Source: Ktedonobacteraceae bacterium (GTDB lineage: Bacteria; Chloroflexota; Ktedonobacteria; Ktedonobacterales; Ktedonobacteraceae). From it: DNA of 58,736 nt. The position numbers and the translations under genes were made by a program. Numbering within the stretch: the first letter of the stretch is position 1; each line of letters opens with the position of its first letter. Below are positions 49,830-58,736 of this stretch, one piece after another. The notes below the pieces were generated by a model that had not been told where the DNA came from, searched no databases, and was given only the letters and a program-made list of their open reading frames with translations. The stretch is taken from positions 1 through 58,736 of the forward strand of contig JAFAXQ010000302.1 of the NCBI GenBank assembly GCA_019240835.1, read 5' to 3'.

Positions 49830-51290
49830 TTACCGTTTGCGCAGAAAGGCAGGGATGTCTATTATGTCGCCGGAGCCTGAGGGAGTGCGGTTCCCGCGCA
49901 ACAGATCACGGTCAACGCGGCGCACAGGACGTTGCTGGCCCGTACCGGATGCAGGACGCTGCAGCGCCTGAGCCTCTGGTTCGGGCATCGGCAATACTCT
50001 CGGTTCATTCTCCTCTTCAAGTTCATCGTCTAGTTCAAAATCCCGGTCATCGACATCTTGAGCAGCGGGGACGTGCTCATGTGCGAGCCCTGCGGGATGC
50101 TTGGGAACGTTAAGCACGTTTAACGGTGGTGGTGTTGCAGGCACATAGTTCTGGTATGGGGAGCGCGCTGGCGAACTGCCGTTGCCGCTATTGGCATTAT
50201 GCAGAGCACTACCACTCGTTGACGCTGAGTGGAGCTTGCTTCTATCATATTCAGGACGCGCCAACGGGACTTGATAGGGCTGCTGGGCGGCAACAACCTG
50301 TGGCCGTCCATGCACAGTAGATGCGTGGCTCGGTGCGTTGTCAAAACCGGTCGCGATCACCGTGATCTTGACACGCCCATCGTAGTTGGGATCTTGTACA
50401 GCACCAAAGATAATATTTGCATCCGGGTGGGCCGCCTGACTGATGATATCGGCAGCTTCGTTGACCTCGAACAGGGTCAGGTCTATGCCACCAGTTATAT
50501 TGAACAGTACGCCGTGCGCCCCGCTGATATCAATATCCAGTAGAGGGCTGGCAATAGCGCTATTGGCGGCGTCTTTAGCGCGATTGTCGCCGCTGGCCTC
50601 GCCAATAGCCATGAGAGCGGAGCCAGCGGCTGACATGATTGTCTTGACATCGGCGAAGTCTAGGTTGATCAAGCCAGGCACGGTAATCAGGTCGCTAATG
50701 CCCTGAATACCTTGACGCAACACGTCATCGGCTAGACGGAAAGCCTCTGAGAGCGGTGTCCGCTTGTCAGCCACTTGCAGCAGGCGGTCATTGGGCACCG
50801 TAATCAGCGTATCCACGTGCTGCTTCAAATTGGCAATACCCTCCTCTGCTGCCGCCTGGCGCTTCTTGCCCTCGAAGCTAAAGGGCCTAGTGACTACGCC
50901 CACGGTAAGCGCGCCGATCTCACGTGCGATCTGGGCTACTATCGGGCTAGCACCCGTCCCGGTGCCGCCACCCATACCGGCAGTGATGAAGACCATATCA
51001 GAGCCTTTGAGGGCCTCGTAGACCTCTTCGGCATTCTCCTCAGCCGCCTTAGCCCCAATGCTGGGATTACCACCCGCCCCGAGGCCACGAGTGAGCTTAT
51101 CACCGATGCGAATACGGTGAGGGGATTCGGTGAGCAGCAAGGCTTGAGCATCTGTATTAATTGTAATAAACTCAATACTCATCACGTTGGCTTGGATCAT
51201 GCGGTTGACCGCATTGCTACCTCCGCCGCCAACGCCGATGACACGGATCTGGGCGAAGCCTTCAAGTTGATGATTTCCCATTGGTGACAT
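49830..51290 (-). CDS. ftsZ: Cell division protein FtsZ
   Basis: The tubulin-like GTPase that forms the Z ring has 486 residues. Seen: [17 protein letters not shown] (about 15), the tubulin signature [17 protein letters not shown] (about 105), [11 protein letters not shown] (about 205), and a long, variable C-terminal linker (about 320-470) ending in the conserved [12 protein letters not shown] peptide that binds FtsA. The linker is longer than in E. coli. The start at 51290 (MSPMGNHQ) has AAAGGGG at good spacing; the frame is open to 51362. It is the last gene of the leftward division cluster. Confidence 0.97.
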   Translation of the reverse strand: MSPMGNHQLEGFAQIRVIGVGGGGSNAVNRMIQANVMSIEFITINTDAQALLLTESPHRIRIGDKLTRGLGAGGNPSIGAKAAEENAEEVYEALKGSDMVFITAGMGGGTGTGASPIVAQIAREIGALTVGVVTRPFSFEGKKRQAAAEEGIANLKQHVDTLITVPNDRLLQVADKRTPLSEAFRLADDVLRQGIQGISDLITVPGLINLDFADVKTIMSAAGSALMAIGEASGDNRAKDAANSAIASPLLDIDISGAHGVLFNITGGIDLTLFEVNEAADIISQAAHPDANIIFGAVQDPNYDGRVKITVIATGFDNAPSHASTVHGRPQVVAAQQPYQVPLARPEYDRSKLHSASTSGSALHNANSGNGSSPARSPYQNYVPATPPPLNVLNVPKHPAGLAHEHVPAAQDVDDRDFELDDELEEENEPRVLPMPEPEAQALQRPASGTGQQRPVRRVDRDLLRGNRTPSGSGDIIDIPAFLRKR

Positions 51291-51392
51291 AATCGTGGCC
51301 CCTTTCAAGTTTTCTTTTTTTTCGTAGGGGCCCGATTTATCGTGCCCCCAGGGTGACCGCAAGAGTCGCCCCTACCATACGCGTCCCCTGCA

Positions 51393-52634
51393 TTAGGGAA
51401 GAAATGCACGTAACCAGCGACTTAGGCGAGAGATCATACCCGCTGAGCCTTCTCCTCTCTCCTCCTCATCCTCGTCGAGCAGCAACGAGGTATGGCGCAA
51501 GCCCCATAAGAGAAGGCCAACGGCTGTCGAGTATGCAGGCCGACTGATAGAATCTGCTAGACCGTGCAACCCTAGTGGTGAACCAATACGTGCAGGCAGA
51601 TCAAGCGCTTGCCCTGCCAGTTCAAGGATGCCCGGTAACTCAGCAGTTCCACCTGTCAAGACAATGCCGGCGGGAAGCAGGCCATCGTAGCCCGACTTCT
51701 TAATCTCCTCGTGTACCATGAAGAAGAGCTCTTCTACACGAGCCTGGATGATCTCGGCCAGCAATTTACGCGGTACAAGGTCATTGCAATTAGGCATGAA
51801 TTGTGCTAAGTCGATCATATCGTCATCGGCAATGGTCGAGGGATCACAGTGGCCATAAGTAATTTTGAGTTCCTCCGCTACACCAGAAGAGAGGCGTAGA
51901 CCGATGGCGATATCATTAGTAATGAAATTGCCACCAATAGGCAACACCACACTCTGCCAAATAGCCCCGTCGGTGAAGACAGCGATGTCGGTGGTACCAC
52001 CACCAATATCGACTAGCACCACCCCAAGGTCGGTTTCTCCGTCGGCTAGCACGGCCTCGCTAGAGGCGAGTGGCTCTAGCACAAGGTCTTCGATTTCTAC
52101 TTGTGCCTTATGTAAGCACTTAATCAAGTTATGAATAGAGGATACTGCGCCCGTAATGATGTGTGTCTCTACCTCAAGGCGGAAGCCGGACATGCCAATA
52201 GGATTCTTGATGCCCTCTTGTCCATCGATGACGTAGCCGCGTGGGATGACATGGATAACCTCGCGGTTCGCGGGGATGGGGATGGCCCGTGCGACCTCAA
52301 TGGCACGACTAATATCGTTTTGCACGATATCACGGTGGCTGGGCGAGATCGCGACAAAGCCTTTGCTGTTCTCAGACTCGATATGGCGACCCGCTATACC
52401 TACGTAGGCTGAGGTGATTTTTTTCCCTGAAAGGCGTTCTGCACGGTCTAGCGCCGCTGCGATAGAAGTGACGGTCTCTTCTATATTCACTACCACTCCA
52501 CGGCGTAATCCCTGTGAAGGGCAGGTGCCAACACCAACAATATTCAGCTTCCCGTCGCGGTCTAGCTCGCCTACCAGGACACAGATTTTTGTTGTCCCAA
52601 CGTCTATTCCGACGATCACCTGCTCTTGCACCAT
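51393..52634 (-). CDS. ftsA: Cell division protein FtsA
   Basis: The actin-fold membrane adaptor for FtsZ has 413 residues. Seen: phosphate 1 VGIDVGTTKICVLVG (about 8-22), the 1C domain segment GIAGRHIESENSKGFVAIS (about 78), phosphate 2 LGVVLVDIGGGTTDIAVF (about 195), the adenosine motif GIVLTGGTAELPGILELA (about 330) and the C-terminal amphipathic tail MISRLSRWLRAFLP that binds the membrane. It precedes ftsZ by 102 nt and follows ftsQ by 53 nt in the same direction. Confidence 0.96.
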   Translation of the reverse strand: MVQEQVIVGIDVGTTKICVLVGELDRDGKLNIVGVGTCPSQGLRRGVVVNIEETVTSIAAALDRAERLSGKKITSAYVGIAGRHIESENSKGFVAISPSHRDIVQNDISRAIEVARAIPIPANREVIHVIPRGYVIDGQEGIKNPIGMSGFRLEVETHIITGAVSSIHNLIKCLHKAQVEIEDLVLEPLASSEAVLADGETDLGVVLVDIGGGTTDIAVFTDGAIWQSVVLPIGGNFITNDIAIGLRLSSGVAEELKITYGHCDPSTIADDDMIDLAQFMPNCNDLVPRKLLAEIIQARVEELFFMVHEEIKKSGYDGLLPAGIVLTGGTAELPGILELAGQALDLPARIGSPLGLHGLADSISRPAYSTAVGLLLWGLRHTSLLLDEDEEERGEGSAGMISRLSRWLRAFLP

Positions 52635-52687
52635 CTTTAGCTCCTAAATTGGGTGCTACGAGACACACTACGAATACTCTAGATGGA

Positions 52688-53820
52688 CTAGCTTTTTAAC
52701 GTGTACACGGGGCGCAGGCCATAGCGCACATCAATGGACGCTAGATGAAGCTGTTGCTTTTGTACTAGAGCCAGCACTTGCTGCAATTCAATCAACCTAT
52801 TCTCCAGCGGGTTGCGATCCTGTGCCCCCCCAAGTAGGCGAGCCAACCTTCTGGGCTTTCGACAGTGTAAGTAGCGTCTCCACTTGCAGATGTTGCCTCA
52901 TCATAGTGCAGCTTGAACATTGTTATCCCTGTCAACTGTGGTAAACGGGTGAATACGTCGTGGGCAAATGCGATATCTGCAGCATTCAAACGTGAACCCG
53001 GATGAATGGATGATGTCTTTCCCTCACTACGCGTATCTACGACTGTCATGGTGTGATCGACCCCCGTGGTTTCGCTGCTAGCAGCAATCACTTCTCCTTG
53101 ACCGTCTACACTATATGTTCCCTGCTTTGTTTGCCAGAGTAATACCGGTGTCCGTTCCACGATGGTGACGGTAATCTGGTTAGGCCATTGCTTGCTAAGT
53201 GTTGCCGAGGCTACTAGGGGATAGGCCTGCATCTGTTTCGTCAGAGCGGCAATATTGATTAGAAAGATATTCTGACCCTGCATGCCCATACGCTGGATGT
53301 TTTGCATCAGCGCATGGTTGTGTATTCCTACGATGTGTACCTGTTCAATGCGTAGGGCGTTGCTGGCGAAAACAAAGTTCATCGCCAGCAACAAGACAAT
53401 GCCAATCGCGAATATACTTAACAATTTATGCAGGACACCGTGCTTAGCAGTACGGCGTCCGCTGCGTACCGGGATGGCTGAACGATTGGAGCGAGGTAGT
53501 GGTCGCACTGTTTTGAGACGGCCGCTTGTCGCTCTCATCCCTGTCTGGACGTACGTGCGTGGTACAAGTTTTGTGTAATGCTGAGGTTGTGCGCGAGCAC
53601 GGCGCAATTGTGCCTGACGCTGTGCAAATGTATTCCACGCTGTAGATGGATCAAGCTGCGGTATCGTTACAGCACGTTGTAGCTTATGTGTGGCCATTAC
53701 AGGTCGCTTCACCTCTGGCTCATGCATAGTCTCCTCACGCTGTCTCCTTGCAAGATGGGTTGGTCCCGCTAGATACGTGTGTGAAGCAATTTGCTCTGGT
53801 AATCTGCTCTTCTCTGTCAT
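52688..53820 (-). pseudogene. ftsQ: Cell division protein FtsQ/DivIB, apparent frameshift at a G7 tract
   Basis: The protein has a long cytoplasmic N-terminus, one transmembrane helix (LLSIFAIGIVLLLAMNFVFA, about 140), a POTRA domain (RIEQVHIVGIHNHALM) and an FtsQ beta domain. The open frame stops at 52792 after WLAYLGG. Read with one extra G in the tract on the minus strand (52831-52825), the sense continues as AQDRNPLENRLIELQQVLAL and ends IDVRYGLRPVYTLKS, the expected FtsQ end, stopping at 52688. The start at 53820 overlaps the murB stop. The cause is a missing G (sequence error or slippage) or frameshifting. Confidence 0.8.
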
Positions 53821-54842
53821 GATTGAGTCACCTTCCACTCGCCGCGCAGTTCGACTTCCAATTCTAGGTCTACCCCAAAGCGCTCGAGTACACGTGTATG
53901 TGCTTCCTTAATAAGCGCCGCCACGTCTGCGGCGCTAGCTGCTCCTACATTGACGATAAAGTTTGCATGACGCTCAGAAATCTGGGCCTTTCCCCTCATC
54001 ATCCCTTTCATACCAGCCGCTTCGATGAGGCGACCAGCATAGTCTCCCACTGGATTTTTAAAGATCGAGCCAGCACTTTGCTGCGGTGGCTGCGTTCTTT
54101 TACGGTGCTGTTTATATTCTTCTATTACCATACGCAGTTTCTGGGGATCCTCGCGGTGAAGATAGATACCCAACTGCATAATAATCTCTGCCGGTTCGAT
54201 CAACTGGCACGCTGCCGCAATAGGATACCCCTGCGCGTCGAACTGAACGTGCCGCTGTGTACGGAAGCGGCTGTGCCGATAGCCAAGGGCGAGAGCGCTA
54301 TGCTGATAACGCTCTACCACGGGCACTGCTGATCCACGTTCGGCATAGCGCACATCCAGCACATCAACCCACGCGAGTACCTGCCCCAAGTCGCCGTGGT
54401 GGGCACCAGCATTGCTAATAACTCCACCGCCCAATGTGCCCGGGATGCCTGGCCCGAACTCCAACCCTCCCCAGCCGAGAGTAACCAGATCATTTAAGAG
54501 ACGAGGCCAGCTTACACCCGCCTCTGCTAGCAAAAGCGCATTCCCATCTCCGCTATCCTCAATTGTATAGCTATTTAAGGCTATACGCGCTACGATGCCG
54601 CGCACGCCTGCATCGGCATACAGGGTATTGGTTCCATTACCAACCAGCAATAAGGGCCAGCGTCGCTCGGCACACCTTGTTACTATATCTACAAGTTCTT
54701 GCTGTGTTTCCAGTGAGACCCATATATCGGCCAGACCGCCGACGCCAAAAGTACAATGACGTGCTAGTGGCTCATTGCGGCGTATCCGTGCCCCAAGGAG
54801 CTTGTGTAGCTCGCTATAGACAGTCTCAGCGTCAAACGTCAT
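53817..54842 (-). CDS. murB: UDP-N-acetylenolpyruvoylglucosamine reductase
   Basis: MurB reduces UDP-GlcNAc-enolpyruvate to UDP-MurNAc with NADPH and FAD. The 341-residue protein has the FAD-binding RHCTFGVGGLADIWVSLETQ and LLVGNGTNTLYADAGVRGIV (about 30-75), GIPGTLGGGVISNAGAHHGD (about 135), the type I-like GLRYRYSRFR-equivalent ALGYRHSRFRTQ, and the C-terminal AGSIFKNPVGDYAGRLIEAAG with the catalytic Ser replaced by the usual context. The start at 54842 has GAGGAAAT upstream; the open frame to 55001 runs into murC. It ends in overlap with ftsQ. Confidence 0.94.
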   Translation of the reverse strand: MTFDAETVYSELHKLLGARIRRNEPLARHCTFGVGGLADIWVSLETQQELVDIVTRCAERRWPLLLVGNGTNTLYADAGVRGIVARIALNSYTIEDSGDGNALLLAEAGVSWPRLLNDLVTLGWGGLEFGPGIPGTLGGGVISNAGAHHGDLGQVLAWVDVLDVRYAERGSAVPVVERYQHSALALGYRHSRFRTQRHVQFDAQGYPIAAACQLIEPAEIIMQLGIYLHREDPQKLRMVIEEYKQHRKRTQPPQQSAGSIFKNPVGDYAGRLIEAAGMKGMMRGKAQISERHANFIVNVGAASAADVAALIKEAHTRVLERFGVDLELEVELRGEWKVTQS

Positions 54843-54951
54843 ACAGATTTCCTCTAGCGCATGCTTACTTAATGCTAGGTTACGCAACCATATCATCTGT
54901 TGTGTCCTACTATCAGCCTGTTCATTTTCAGCCAGACTTTGCGACAGTTCC

Positions 54952-56451
54952 CTACGAGCTGCCGAGGATTGAAACAGTAACAGTATAGATATCGCCAGCA
55001 CCCATTATTACTACCAGATCGCCTGAACGCAGTATTGTGCTTAACACATCTGCTGTTGTTTGTAAGTCTGCTCCATAGAGCACCTGTGCTCCCCCTTGTC
55101 TAAAGTGAGGCTGCTGTGCCATTGCCTCTACCAGATCCCGCGTATGGACGAGACCAGTATCGCGTTCACGTGCTGCAAAGATGTCTGAAATCAGCGCCAC
55201 ATCAGCAGCATCGAATGCACATAAAAACTGTGTGAAGAAAGTCTTCGTGCGGCTATACATGTGCGGCTGGTAGAGCGCGATCAGCCGCCGCTGCGGGTAG
55301 CATCTGCGCGCCGCCTGCAGTGTTGCTGCAATCGCCGTTGGGTGGTGTGCATAGTCGTCTATGATGATGACATCAAGCACTCGCTCATTGATATGTAACG
55401 CGCCCTGGTGGCGTATCTCAAAGCGCCGCCTGATTCCGCTAAACTGCTCTACCGTTCGTACTATCGTCTCTGCACTCGCCCCAACTGTATGTGCGGCAGC
55501 GAGTGCTGCCAGGGCGTTCTGGATGTTATGTATACCAGGCAACTGTAACCGCATGGCGCGCTCTACGAGAGGCTGCCCATTAACACGAACACGGAAGCTT
55601 GTTTCGCCATCAAGCTGTACGTCGTATGCCTCAAAAGTAACAGTATTCGCGTTGCGTACTATGCTTGTCGGATTGCTTGCACCACCATGCAGGAGTGTGT
55701 CTTCAACCGAATATGAGACAAGCCGTCCCGGCCAATCGTGCAGACGACGCAGCAGATGCAGGCATCCGGCACTACCGGCGTTTAGTACCAATGTCGGTGG
55801 CAGTGGCCAGTCGTGCTGCATATCCATGCCGCGTATGAAGTGCTCGAAAGCCTCCAGAAGAGCAGCATAGTCGGCAAAAAATTCTGGATGTTCAAATTCT
55901 ATGGAGGTCACGACCGCTAGGCGAGGAGAATAATGCCAGAAATTGTGATTGAACTCGTCGGCTTCGTTCACAAAATACTGACTGTGGCCCAGACGGTAAT
56001 TGGCCCCGAAACGCGGCACAACGGCACCGATTTCAACCGTTGGGTCCAGCCCGGCATCAACGAGCATGAGTGCGAGCAGTGCTGTTGTCGTTCCCTTGCC
56101 ATGTACGCCGCATACTGACAGCACGCACTTGCCTTGCATGAACTCACCAAGCAACTCCTGCCAAGTGACAACAGGGATGCCGCGCTCTTGCGCTGCGAGC
56201 AGTTCTGGATTGTGCGGATTGCGCGCTGTAACTGCTGGGCTGAGCACAAGGGTATCGACATTTTCCAGATGTGATGCATCGTGGCCTATGCATACAGGCA
56301 TCCCTGCTTGCTGCATGGCCTGCGTAGTTGCCGACCGCTGTTGATCGCAACCGGTCACAATGTTACCAGCCAGTAACGCCATCTGCGCGACTGCCGAGAT
56401 ACCTTGCCCCCCTATACCCATGAAATGCAAGCGTGACGTTTTCAAATGCAT
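54952..56451 (-). CDS. murC: UDP-N-acetylmuramate-alanine ligase
   Basis: MurC adds L-Ala to UDP-MurNAc. The 499-residue protein has the N-domain loop HFMGIGGQGISAVAQMALL (about 8-27), the ATP loop CGVHGKGTTTALLALM (about 113), the central EADEFNHNFWHYSP (about 160) and a C-domain with YAHHPTAIAATLQAA (about 365). The P-loop reads GKGTTT rather than the usual GKTTT, as in folylpolyglutamate synthases. Its start overlaps murG by 10 nt. It is in the order murG-murC-murB-ftsQ, the expected pathway block. Confidence 0.95.
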   Translation of the reverse strand: MHLKTSRLHFMGIGGQGISAVAQMALLAGNIVTGCDQQRSATTQAMQQAGMPVCIGHDASHLENVDTLVLSPAVTARNPHNPELLAAQERGIPVVTWQELLGEFMQGKCVLSVCGVHGKGTTTALLALMLVDAGLDPTVEIGAVVPRFGANYRLGHSQYFVNEADEFNHNFWHYSPRLAVVTSIEFEHPEFFADYAALLEAFEHFIRGMDMQHDWPLPPTLVLNAGSAGCLHLLRRLHDWPGRLVSYSVEDTLLHGGASNPTSIVRNANTVTFEAYDVQLDGETSFRVRVNGQPLVERAMRLQLPGIHNIQNALAALAAAHTVGASAETIVRTVEQFSGIRRRFEIRHQGALHINERVLDVIIIDDYAHHPTAIAATLQAARRCYPQRRLIALYQPHMYSRTKTFFTQFLCAFDAADVALISDIFAARERDTGLVHTRDLVEAMAQQPHFRQGGAQVLYGADLQTTADVLSTILRSGDLVVIMGAGDIYTVTVSILGSS

Positions 56452-57602
56452 ACACCCTCAGAATTCGTTGTCTTGACTACAGGTTTTTTTGCTAGTTGCA
56501 CAATCGTCTCTACAATATCTCTCGTCGCTTGTGGCTTAGCAAGATGACTGACTGCCTCTGTCATTTGCTGTAGACAAACTGAAGATGAAATTATAGATTC
56601 TGCACGGTTTAGCAGTACTTCTGGTCTCATGTGAGCGTTTAGAATGACTTCTGCGGCCTGCTCGCGCTCGAACATAGCGGCGTTGACCTCTTGAGGTGAA
56701 CTGCCTAGGGATGGTGGTAGAGGGACCAGAATACTTGGTTTGCCGAGCACAGCTAGTTCGCTCAAGGTTGAAGCGCCTGAGCGGCACACGACAAGTGTTG
56801 CTGCCTGCAGTGCTAGCGGCATTTCGGCGTCCATGTATGGGACTAATCGGTAGCGGCGTTTCGTTCCCTCGTCTATCCCTATTAGCATATGCGCAGCCTG
56901 TGCATTGGTCTCGTCGAACAATTTGCTCCCGCTAATCTGCAACACCTGACAAAAAGTGAGCAACTGTGGTAGCGCCTGACAGGTGACTTGGTTCAGGTGT
57001 CTTGCTCCCTGGCTGCCACCCGTTACTAATAGCAGCGGCAAAGCGGCATCAAAGCCAAGGTGGATGCGTGCCTGCTGCGGCGCTGTCTGCTGCACGTCCA
57101 GGATAACCTGGCGCAGTGGGTTGCCCAGTTGTATCGTCTTTTGCATAGGGAAATAGCGTAGCGAGTCGGCAAAGGCCACTGAGATACGCGTTGCCAGTGG
57201 AGTGAGCAGTCTGTTCGATAGATTGGGCGGTACGTCCTGCTGATGCATCAGCAAAGGCACGGCATTGAGATATGCTGCCAGTCCGGTGGGAACCGACACG
57301 TAGCCGCCGCTGGTAAAGGCGACATCGGGATGGAATCTGCGCACAATGCCTATAGCCTGGGCAATGCCCACAGGTACACGTGCGATGCCGCTGAGCGTCT
57401 TCCAGGAGACGAAGCGTTGCAACTTGCCAGCCCTGATCACTTCTAAGCACAACCCCGCGGCCGGTACTACCCGCGTCTCCAGGCCATCGTCACTGCCAAG
57501 ATAGAGAATGTCAGCCTGATATTCTTTGTGCAATTGCGTGGCTACTGCGAGGGCCGGATAGATGTGGCCCCCCGTGCCTCCGCCTGATATGAGAACCCGC
57601 AT
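56442..57602 (-). CDS. murG: Lipid II synthase MurG
   Basis: MurG transfers GlcNAc onto lipid I at the inner membrane face. The 386-residue GT-B protein has the N-terminal loop SGGGTGGHIYPALAVATQL (about 6-24), a hydrophobic membrane-contact patch, DVAFTSGGYVSVPTGLAAYL (about 95), and the C-terminal LLVTGGSQGARHLNQVTCQA (about 190) and CRSGASTLSELAVLGKPSIL (about 272) that hold the UDP sugar. Length and motifs are standard. It overlaps murC and follows ftsW at 20 nt. Confidence 0.96.
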   Translation of the reverse strand: MRVLISGGGTGGHIYPALAVATQLHKEYQADILYLGSDDGLETRVVPAAGLCLEVIRAGKLQRFVSWKTLSGIARVPVGIAQAIGIVRRFHPDVAFTSGGYVSVPTGLAAYLNAVPLLMHQQDVPPNLSNRLLTPLATRISVAFADSLRYFPMQKTIQLGNPLRQVILDVQQTAPQQARIHLGFDAALPLLLVTGGSQGARHLNQVTCQALPQLLTFCQVLQISGSKLFDETNAQAAHMLIGIDEGTKRRYRLVPYMDAEMPLALQAATLVVCRSGASTLSELAVLGKPSILVPLPPSLGSSPQEVNAAMFEREQAAEVILNAHMRPEVLLNRAESIISSSVCLQQMTEAVSHLAKPQATRDIVETIVQLAKKPVVKTTNSEGVCI

Positions 57603-57622
57603 AGATGTCCTATCGAGCCGTA

Positions 57623-58736
57623 TTATGTTGCGGCTCTCTTTTTTATATTTATAGTCATATTCTGCTTGGAGAGCATGGGAACTTCTGGCTCCTGAATATA
57701 ACGAGAAATGTTAAGCAGTACGCCAACAGCAGCCAGAGAAATAACCAATGATGAGCCTCCGAAGCTAATAAACGGCAGCGGAACTCCTGTATAAGGAATA
57801 GAGCCTGTTGTCGCAGCGATATTGATCATCGCCTGTAAAACCAACCATGTCGTAATGCCTGTTGCTAGCAGCGCTCCGTAGATATCAGGGGCACGTCTGG
57901 CCAGCCGGAAACCGCGAAACGCGAGAAAAAGAAACAGGACGCTAATGACAACGCAGCCAACAAAACCAAGCTCCTCGCCAATAATGGCGAAGATTGAGTC
58001 GATATGTGGCAGTGGTAGGTAGCCTGCCTTTTGGCGGCTGGCACCCAATCCTAGCCCAAACAAACCGCCTGAGCCTAGGGCCAACAGTGACTGGTAGAGC
58101 TGCAGGTTGATGCCTGTGATATTGTTGAAGGGATTCAGGAAACCTATCAAGCGCAGATAGCGGTAGCCCCTGAATGCTTGGACCAGGAAAACTAGGCCGC
58201 CACCCCCCAAGGCGAGCAGCAACTGGGTGATGTTGGCTCCCGCTGTAAAAAACATTGCTATTGCCAATACTGCAATAATGATAGCTGTGCCCATGTCATT
58301 CTCAAGTAAGATGAGGCCCAGGATAAGCCCAATCAGGATAATGAAAGGGGCTAGACCGTAGAGAAAGGTACCAACCTGATTCCCCTTGCGGGCCAACCAA
58401 TCGGCTATGTACAGCGCTAGCACAAGCTTGATTAATTCGCTAGGCTGGAACGAGAAAAACGAACCAAAGCCGAGCCAACGCGATGCACCATAGGCACTTG
58501 TACCGAAGCGCAAGACAATCACCAGCAGGGGCAATGCAATCGCCATGCCGACCAATGAAAGACGGCACCATACCCTGTAGTCGATGCGCATCGTCACTAG
58601 CATAATCACGACCCCTATTACTGCCGAGAGCAGTTGACGTACAAAGAAGTACGAAGCATCGCCGTAGTAGCGCGCCGACAAGAACGAGCTTGCACTATAG
58701 AGCATCACGAGACCAATACAGAGCAGTGCCAGCACG
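57623..58736 (-). CDS. ftsW: Peptidoglycan glycosyltransferase FtsW (5' end outside the window)
   Basis: SEDS-family polymerase of lipid II, partial at the window edge (370 residues visible; the frame reaches the boundary). Hydrophobic helices run throughout. Seen: LVMLYSASSFLSARY near the start, FFSFQPSELIKLVLALYIAD (about 93-112), the LLENDMGTAIII segment with the catalytic Asp region (about 145), and the closing GVPLPFISFGGSSLVISLAAVG (about 320). It lies upstream of murG in the division cluster. RodA is the alternative, but the location supports FtsW. Confidence 0.93.
   Translation of the reverse strand, partial: VLALLCIGLVMLYSASSFLSARYYGDASYFFVRQLLSAVIGVVIMLVTMRIDYRVWCRLSLVGMAIALPLLVIVLRFGTSAYGASRWLGFGSFFSFQPSELIKLVLALYIADWLARKGNQVGTFLYGLAPFIILIGLILGLILLENDMGTAIIIAVLAIAMFFTAGANITQLLLALGGGGLVFLVQAFRGYRYLRLIGFLNPFNNITGINLQLYQSLLALGSGGLFGLGLGASRQKAGYLPLPHIDSIFAIIGEELGFVGCVVISVLFLFLAFRGFRLARRAPDIYGALLATGITTWLVLQAMINIAATTGSIPYTGVPLPFISFGGSSLVISLAAVGVLLNISRYIQEPEVPMLSKQNMTINIKKRAAT

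Overview
The window reads as a chromosomal segment of a moderately high-GC, spore-forming-type Chloroflexota bacterium, most likely of class Ktedonobacteria. This is inference from gene content, since no rRNA is present. Supporting signs are the dcw cluster order, the dxr-rseP-ispG block, an MshA-like glycosyltransferase, a DUF4388 protein, an XRE-type regulator with a long helical-repeat tail, and several large accessory insertions between housekeeping genes.

Layout. Positions 1-10.9 kb hold a LOG-family protein, a leftward tyrosine-catabolism block (LysR regulator, hppD, FAH-family hydrolase, hmgA), a PQQ-like-repeat membrane protein coupled to ccdA, a ThiO-like oxidase, an XRE/TPR-like regulator and two poorly known genes. 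Positions 11-20.9 kb are an accessory element. A divergent AT-rich HTH-GNAT regulator faces a consensus promoter and GTAAC operators. Rightward genes follow: a frameshifted annealing-protein-like gene, a DUF5131 protein, a sigma-70 factor, small acidic proteins, a deoxyribosyltransferase-like protein, a frameshifted membrane protein, an FtsK/TraB-like DNA translocase, a membrane coiled-coil HTH protein whose own gene carries about 20 copies of TGGACA, and TnpB. tRNA-Val follows. Positions 21-31 kb return to core genes: ispG, rseP, dxr, tRNA-Ser, DUF4388, moeA, tRNA-Glu, a histidine phosphatase, an orphan secretion-type ATPase, a glycosyltransferase and a roughly 300-nt structured RNA with its own promoter and terminator.

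Positions 31.4-41 kb are a second accessory region. It holds a SWIM-like protein, a tail-anchored-like protein, a 49-codon ORF tightly linked to an N-terminally short asparagine-synthase-like protein, two GNATs, a doubly frameshifted kinase, a short HAD protein, a HUMPS-family enzyme lacking the usual Lys, a frameshifted HTH-Nudix gene, then a second divergent HTH/GTAAC operator module and an MglA-like GTPase. Positions 41.1-44.3 kb carry mnmA-lepA. Positions 44.8-48.7 kb carry a single-chain restriction-modification enzyme. Positions 49-58.7 kb carry a BON-domain protein and the leftward cluster ftsW(partial)-murG-murC-murB-ftsQ-ftsA-ftsZ, with ftsQ broken at a G7 tract.

The most interesting signal is the TGGACA array at 18902-19316. 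The hexamer occurs on both strands and in more than one reading frame inside a coding region, directly downstream of a DNA-translocase gene. That points to selection on the DNA, perhaps as a loading or transfer site or as a self-binding site. Next are the unassigned structured RNA, the paired HTH/GTAAC-operator modules heading both accessory regions, and the clustered frameshifts. No CRISPR array, integrase or rRNA was found.
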